NCBI RefSeq assembly: GCF_001889045.1 | Contig: NZ_CP018155.1 | Span: 1,173,001-1,237,000, forward strand | DNA: 64,000 bases | Direction: 5' to 3' | DNA from: Tenacibaculum todarodis | GTDB taxonomy: Bacteria; Bacteroidota; Bacteroidia; Flavobacteriales; Flavobacteriaceae | Shown: positions 61,016 to 64,000 of the stretch, one piece after another | How positions within the stretch are numbered: the stretch's first letter is position 1 | Layout of the letters: the number at the start of each line of letters is the position of its first letter | The notes under the pieces: model-generated | The model's input: only the letters and a program-made list of their open reading frames with translations | Databases searched by the model: none | What the model was told of the DNA's origin: nothing | Translations under genes and position numbers: made by a program

Positions 61016-61067
61016 TTGTTAGTTGTTAGTTGTTAGTTGTTAGTTGTTAGTTGTTAGTTGTTAGTTG
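61016..61067. repeat. Tandem repeat, seven copies of TTGTTAG
   Basis: Seven exact copies (61016-61064) plus three bases of an eighth, ending two bases upstream of the ATP-grasp start codon. They fill the leader of the minus-strand operon. Copy number could change by slippage and alter translation or promoter spacing. Confidence 0.9.
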
Positions 61068-61128
61068 AAATTTCTAAAATTATTATTAAAATCTATCAAT
61101 TACTGAAAACTGTGATTGCGACTGAAAA

Positions 61129-62454
61129 CTATTTCACTGCATCGTAATTATCGTCCCAGTTTTTTGGTTTTGGATCGTGTAATTTTCCTACAGATTTTGC
61201 AACAATCATAGATACAGTTGCATCTCCGGTAACATTTATTGTAGTTCTTAACATATCTAAAGGTCTATCTACTGCAAAAATTAATGCCAATGCAACAGGA
61301 TATAAATCTTTTGGGAAACCAATAGATTCTAAAACAATTACCAGCATTACCATTCCTGCTCCAGGAACTGCTGCACTACCAATTGAAGCTAAAAGTGCTG
61401 TTAATACAATAGACATTTGGTTTGCAAACCCTAAACCTTCTGGCCATAAAACTTGCATTACAAAAACTGCTGCTACTGCTTGGTATAAACTTGTTCCGTC
61501 CATATTAATTGTTGCACCTACAGGTAAAACAAAACTAGATACTTCTTTATCTACACCAATATGCTCTTCTACACGTTCCATTGTAACAGGTAAAGTTGCC
61601 GCACTTGAACTTGTAGAAAATGCTAATAGCTGTGCAGGACTTAGTTGTTTTAAAAACCATAACGGATTTTTCTTTGTTATAAGACTAACTAATAAACAGT
61701 AAAAAGCTACCATTATTAACAATCCTAACACAACAACTCCTGCATATTTTAACAACGCTAACAATATATCTGGATCTCCAGAAGTAACCACTACATTAGC
61801 TAATAGTGCAAATACTGCATAAGGAGACACCAACATAATAAGATCTACCATTTTTAAAATGGCATCATTTAAACCATCAAAGAAATCTTTTAGTGGTTTT
61901 GCTTTTTTCTCTCCTATTAATAACATAGATATTCCTAAGAAAATAGTAAAGAATATTACTTGTAACATTGCCTTATTATTACTCATAGCACTTACAGCAT
62001 TGTCTGGTACCATATCTACAACAAATTGTAAAGGACCACTACTTTGTTGCTTTGATGCTTCGGTAATTTTTGAAGTTATACTCGAACTTTTTGCATAGGT
62101 ATTTGTTAATTTGTCAATTGTTTCTTGAGAAATACCATCTCCTGGTTGCATTATATTAACCAACACTAAACCTATAGTAATTGCAACTACTGTTGTACCT
62201 ATATAAATAAGGATAGTTCTAACACCTATATTTTTAAATTTAGAAATGTCTTTTAAATCTGAAATTCCTTTTATTAGTGAAGCTACAATAAGCGGAACTG
62301 CAATTAATTTTAATAATTTTACAAAAATTGTTCCTAGAGGTTTTATCCAATCCGCAATAAAATTTTGCCAACCTAATTGTAATGCTAAGAATCCAAAAAG
62401 AATTCCTAAAACCATTCCAATCATTATTTTCCAGTGTAGTGCTAGTTTTTTCAT
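61129..62454 (-). CDS. Dicarboxylate/amino acid:cation symporter (DAACS)
   Basis: A 441-residue inner-membrane symporter of the GltP/DctA family. Eight helices and two re-entrant loops are expected; signature segments are FVKLLKLIAVPLIVASLIKG, VPDNAVSAMSNNKAMLQVIF, FSTSSSAATLPVTMERVEEH (HP1 serine-rich loop) and LPVGATINMDGTSLYQAVAA (helix 7), followed by GSAAVPGAGMVML (HP2) and ALALIFAVDRPLDMLRTTIN-VTGD (helix 8; R and D contact the substrate). Imports aspartate, glutamate or C4-dicarboxylates with Na+ or H+. Monocistronic. Confidence 0.95.
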   Translation of the reverse strand: MKKLALHWKIMIGMVLGILFGFLALQLGWQNFIADWIKPLGTIFVKLLKLIAVPLIVASLIKGISDLKDISKFKNIGVRTILIYIGTTVVAITIGLVLVNIMQPGDGISQETIDKLTNTYAKSSSITSKITEASKQQSSGPLQFVVDMVPDNAVSAMSNNKAMLQVIFFTIFLGISMLLIGEKKAKPLKDFFDGLNDAILKMVDLIMLVSPYAVFALLANVVVTSGDPDILLALLKYAGVVVLGLLIMVAFYCLLVSLITKKNPLWFLKQLSPAQLLAFSTSSSAATLPVTMERVEEHIGVDKEVSSFVLPVGATINMDGTSLYQAVAAVFVMQVLWPEGLGFANQMSIVLTALLASIGSAAVPGAGMVMLVIVLESIGFPKDLYPVALALIFAVDRPLDMLRTTINVTGDATVSMIVAKSVGKLHDPKPKNWDDNYDAVK

Positions 62455-62581
62455 TAAATATATATGTTATTTTTCAAGATTGAAAGGTAGAAAAAAAAAA
62501 GATAATATAGGGTGTGACTTTATTTGTATATTGTGTCATAAATATAACAAGCTTAATATTAACAAAATAAAAAAACAAAAA

Positions 62582-63217
62582 ATGGCAGGAATTTTAGACT
62601 TATTAAACAGTGACTTAGGAAAAACAATTATATCTGGAGTTTCTGGATCTACAGGTCAAGACGCAGGAAAAACAAGTAGTGTATTAACAATGGCGCTACC
62701 AGTTTTAATGAAAGCAATGGAACGTAATGCTTCTACACCAGAAGGTGCTGAAGGATTAATGGGAGCGTTAAAAAAGCACGATGGTGGTATTTTAGATAAC
62801 CTTGGAGGTTTATTTGGTGGTGGAGTTGATGAAACTGTAAAACAAGATGGAGCTGGAATTTTAGGTCATATTTTAGGTAACAAACAACAAGGTGTTGAAA
62901 AAGTTATCGGAGAAAAATCTGGAATGGATACAGGAAGTGTTGGTAACATTTTAAAAGTTGCAGCACCAATATTAATGGGAGTTTTAGGTCAACAATCTCG
63001 CCAAAGTAATGTAAGTAACTCAGCAGATTTAGGTGGTTTACTTGGTGGTTTACTTGGTGGTAACGAAACTAAAAACGAACAAAGCTTCTTAGAAAAAATA
63101 CTAGATGCAGATGGTGACGGTAGTGTTATTGATGATGTTGCAGGTATGGTTTTAGGACAAGCTACAAAAGGAAAAGGTGGCATTGCTGGTCTTTTAGGAG
63201 GTCTTTTTGGTAAGTAA
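62582..63217 (+). CDS. DUF937 protein with C-terminal calcium-loop-like motif
   Basis: A 211-residue cytoplasmic protein of the DUF937 family: MAGILDLLNSDLGKTIISGV, VLTMALPVLMKAMERNAS, GLMGALKKHDGGILDNLGGL, GAGILGHILGNKQQGVEKVI, KVAAPILMGVLGQQ. A second part has Gly/Leu-rich runs (LGGLLGGLLGGN) and then LDADGDGSVIDDVAGMVLG, which resembles an EF-hand/dockerin calcium loop (D-x-D-x-D-G). Function unknown. The Met at 62582 is chosen because upstream sequence lies in the promoter region shared with the symporter gene. Confidence 0.88.
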   Translation: MAGILDLLNSDLGKTIISGVSGSTGQDAGKTSSVLTMALPVLMKAMERNASTPEGAEGLMGALKKHDGGILDNLGGLFGGGVDETVKQDGAGILGHILGNKQQGVEKVIGEKSGMDTGSVGNILKVAAPILMGVLGQQSRQSNVSNSADLGGLLGGLLGGNETKNEQSFLEKILDADGDGSVIDDVAGMVLGQATKGKGGIAGLLGGLFGK

Positions 63218-63237
63218 AATTCCTATATTATAAATAT

Positions 63238-63274
63238 AAAAAAAGGTCAAACATTTATTGTTTGACCTTTTTTC
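63238..63274 (+). terminator. Terminator after the DUF937 gene
   Basis: Stem aaaaggtcaaaca/tgtttgacctttt with T-tail; 20 bp after the stop. Confidence 0.85.
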
Positions 63275-63307
63275 TTGTTGTAATTTTGCAGTACTTATTT
63301 TTTTAAA

Positions 63308-63613
63308 ATGGAAAAACTAAAACAACGCTGGGGAATAGAAAGTAATTGGGCAATTATTGCTATACTGCTTGTTTTCTCTATTAATGGATCTTTTGCTACA
63401 TGGGTTGCAAAACCAGTTACTGCATTCTTTGGTTTATCTCCAGAAACTACAAATCCATTTTTGTTTTGGTTCTTAAGAATCTTATTAATATTTCCTATTT
63501 ATCAACTTACATTACCTATCGTTGGTTGGGTATTTGGTCAATTTAAATTCTTTTGGGCATTTGAAAAGAAATTTTTAAGTCGCTTAGGATTAGGATTCTT
63601 GTTTAAAAAATAA
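63308..63613 (+). CDS. Small membrane protein, DUF6787-like
   Basis: A 101-residue protein: MEKLKQRWGIESNWAIIAIL, then two to three hydrophobic stretches (about 13-32, 45-62, 63-80) and WVFGQFKFFWAFEKKFLSRL. This resembles small Bacteroidota membrane proteins now named DUF6787, as I recall. Function unknown. Its stop abuts the stop of the next, convergent gene with no gap at all. Confidence 0.85.
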   Translation: MEKLKQRWGIESNWAIIAILLVFSINGSFATWVAKPVTAFFGLSPETTNPFLFWFLRILLIFPIYQLTLPIVGWVFGQFKFFWAFEKKFLSRLGLGFLFKK

Positions 63614-63886
63614 CTAAACTTCAATAGTCGTTTCTTTCTCTTTTTTAAAAACAAATGTGTACAACCACATTAATGTAAAAGTTGGTATCACATCCAAAAA
63701 TGGCATAGCCTCTTCAACAAATGTTATTGCTGCTGCTATTTTACCTTCTTTCCCTTTGTACATTTTTGTCATTAAATACGCAGACAAAGGTGCCCAAACA
63801 ATATCCAACATTGGAAACGCAAAAGATGCATAACCAAAAGCATCAAACAATAAACCTAATGCTAATTTTTTATATTTATTTTTCAT
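63614..63886 (-). CDS. Small membrane protein of unknown function
   Basis: A 90-residue protein with hydrophobic segments around residues 8-35 (LALGLLFDAFGYASFAFPML) and 65-80 (IPTFTLMWLYTFVFK) and a charged C-terminus. The pattern DAFGYASFAFPMLDIVWAPLSA is one I have seen in flavobacterial hypothetical proteins but cannot name. Convergent and abutting with the DUF6787-like gene. Confidence 0.8.
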   Translation of the reverse strand: MKNKYKKLALGLLFDAFGYASFAFPMLDIVWAPLSAYLMTKMYKGKEGKIAAAITFVEEAMPFLDVIPTFTLMWLYTFVFKKEKETTIEV

Positions 63887-63958
63887 CTATCAATTTTAAT
63901 TTATAGTTGAAATATGGCAAAATTCAAGCCAAAAAACAGCTATATCATTTGAAATGAA

Positions 63959-63966
63959 TAAGTTTG
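63959..63966 (+). promoter_or_regulatory. Candidate -7 box TAAGTTTG
   Basis: TAnnTTTG match 19 bp before a possible ATG at 63986, suggesting a rightward gene at the window edge. Confidence 0.4.
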
Positions 63967-63985
63967 CATAAAATTACTATTTTCT

Positions 63986-64000
63986 ATGGATTTTTCTGAA
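63986..64000 (+). CDS. Possible gene start cut by window end
   Basis: ATG followed by four codons (MDFSE) to the last base, behind a -7-like box. Too short to identify; recorded as a probable 5' end of the next rightward gene, divergent from the small membrane protein gene. Confidence 0.3.

Noticed and set aside
62246..62581. N-terminal extension of the DUF937 protein
   Set aside because: Overlaps the symporter gene antisense and the promoter region; DUF937 proteins begin with MAGILDLL-type sequence.

Overview
The window is a stretch of AT-rich chromosome (roughly 30% G+C) from a member of the Bacteroidota, almost certainly a marine-type Flavobacteriaceae of the Polaribacter/Tenacibaculum sort; the genus is a guess. 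Supporting signs are the family mix (HmuY, DUF6607, BatA-like, CarboxypepD_reg-like, LytTR/LytS pairs with sensor propellers), bacillithiol genes (bshC, bshB1), weak Shine-Dalgarno sequences with TAnnTTTG -7 boxes, and several classes of short intergenic repeats. I see no prophage, insertion sequence, CRISPR array, rRNA or replication origin. It reads as core chromosome with a few accessory loci.

Layout. 1-6.1 kb: 5'-truncated argS, an unknown exported protein, lpdA, an LpxR/DUF2219-like outer-membrane barrel and a small metal-binding-type lipoprotein. 6.1-11.4 kb: small membrane proteins around a Crp/Fnr-type regulator with a palindromic operator candidate, then a secreted erythromycin-esterase-like/CarboxypepD_reg-like fusion. 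11.4-22.2 kb: rlmF, an amidohydrolase, bshC, a BatA-like protein overlapping a dihydroorotase homologue that has lost its metal-binding histidines, a hydrolase, a sterol-desaturase-family protein, bcp and an Nth lacking its Fe-S cysteines. 22.4-26.3 kb: a 47-aa ORF behind an ECF sigma factor, and uvrA.

26.5-34.8 kb is a heme/iron locus: hmuY plus a TonB-dependent receptor read leftward, and five genes read rightward (DUF6607, ankyrin repeats, DUF2271, a PepSY-flavodoxin-reductase fusion and a small DUF6686-like protein). I infer that together they capture heme at the surface and carry electrons across the inner membrane. 35-38.7 kb holds an exported LRR protein, a repeat-rich gap and two small ORFs. 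39.9-43.5 kb is a LytS-type kinase, a Tat-type metallophosphoesterase and a LytTR regulator in one operon, ending at tRNA-His.

43.7-51.7 kb: bshB1 with a Cys/Met PLP enzyme, DUF2520 and KdsC-like genes, DUF2147, pcm, two dehydrogenases and a PagL-like outer-membrane protein. 51.8-56.1 kb is a MacAB-type efflux operon. 56.7-61.0 kb is the most intriguing locus: ATP-grasp ligase, rhodanese, TerB-like protein, N-formylglutamate amidohydrolase and a QEGLA-type HExxxH peptidase, all leftward, with seven 7-bp tandem repeats directly upstream of the first start codon. The window closes with a DAACS symporter, a DUF937 protein, small membrane proteins and the first codons of another possible gene.
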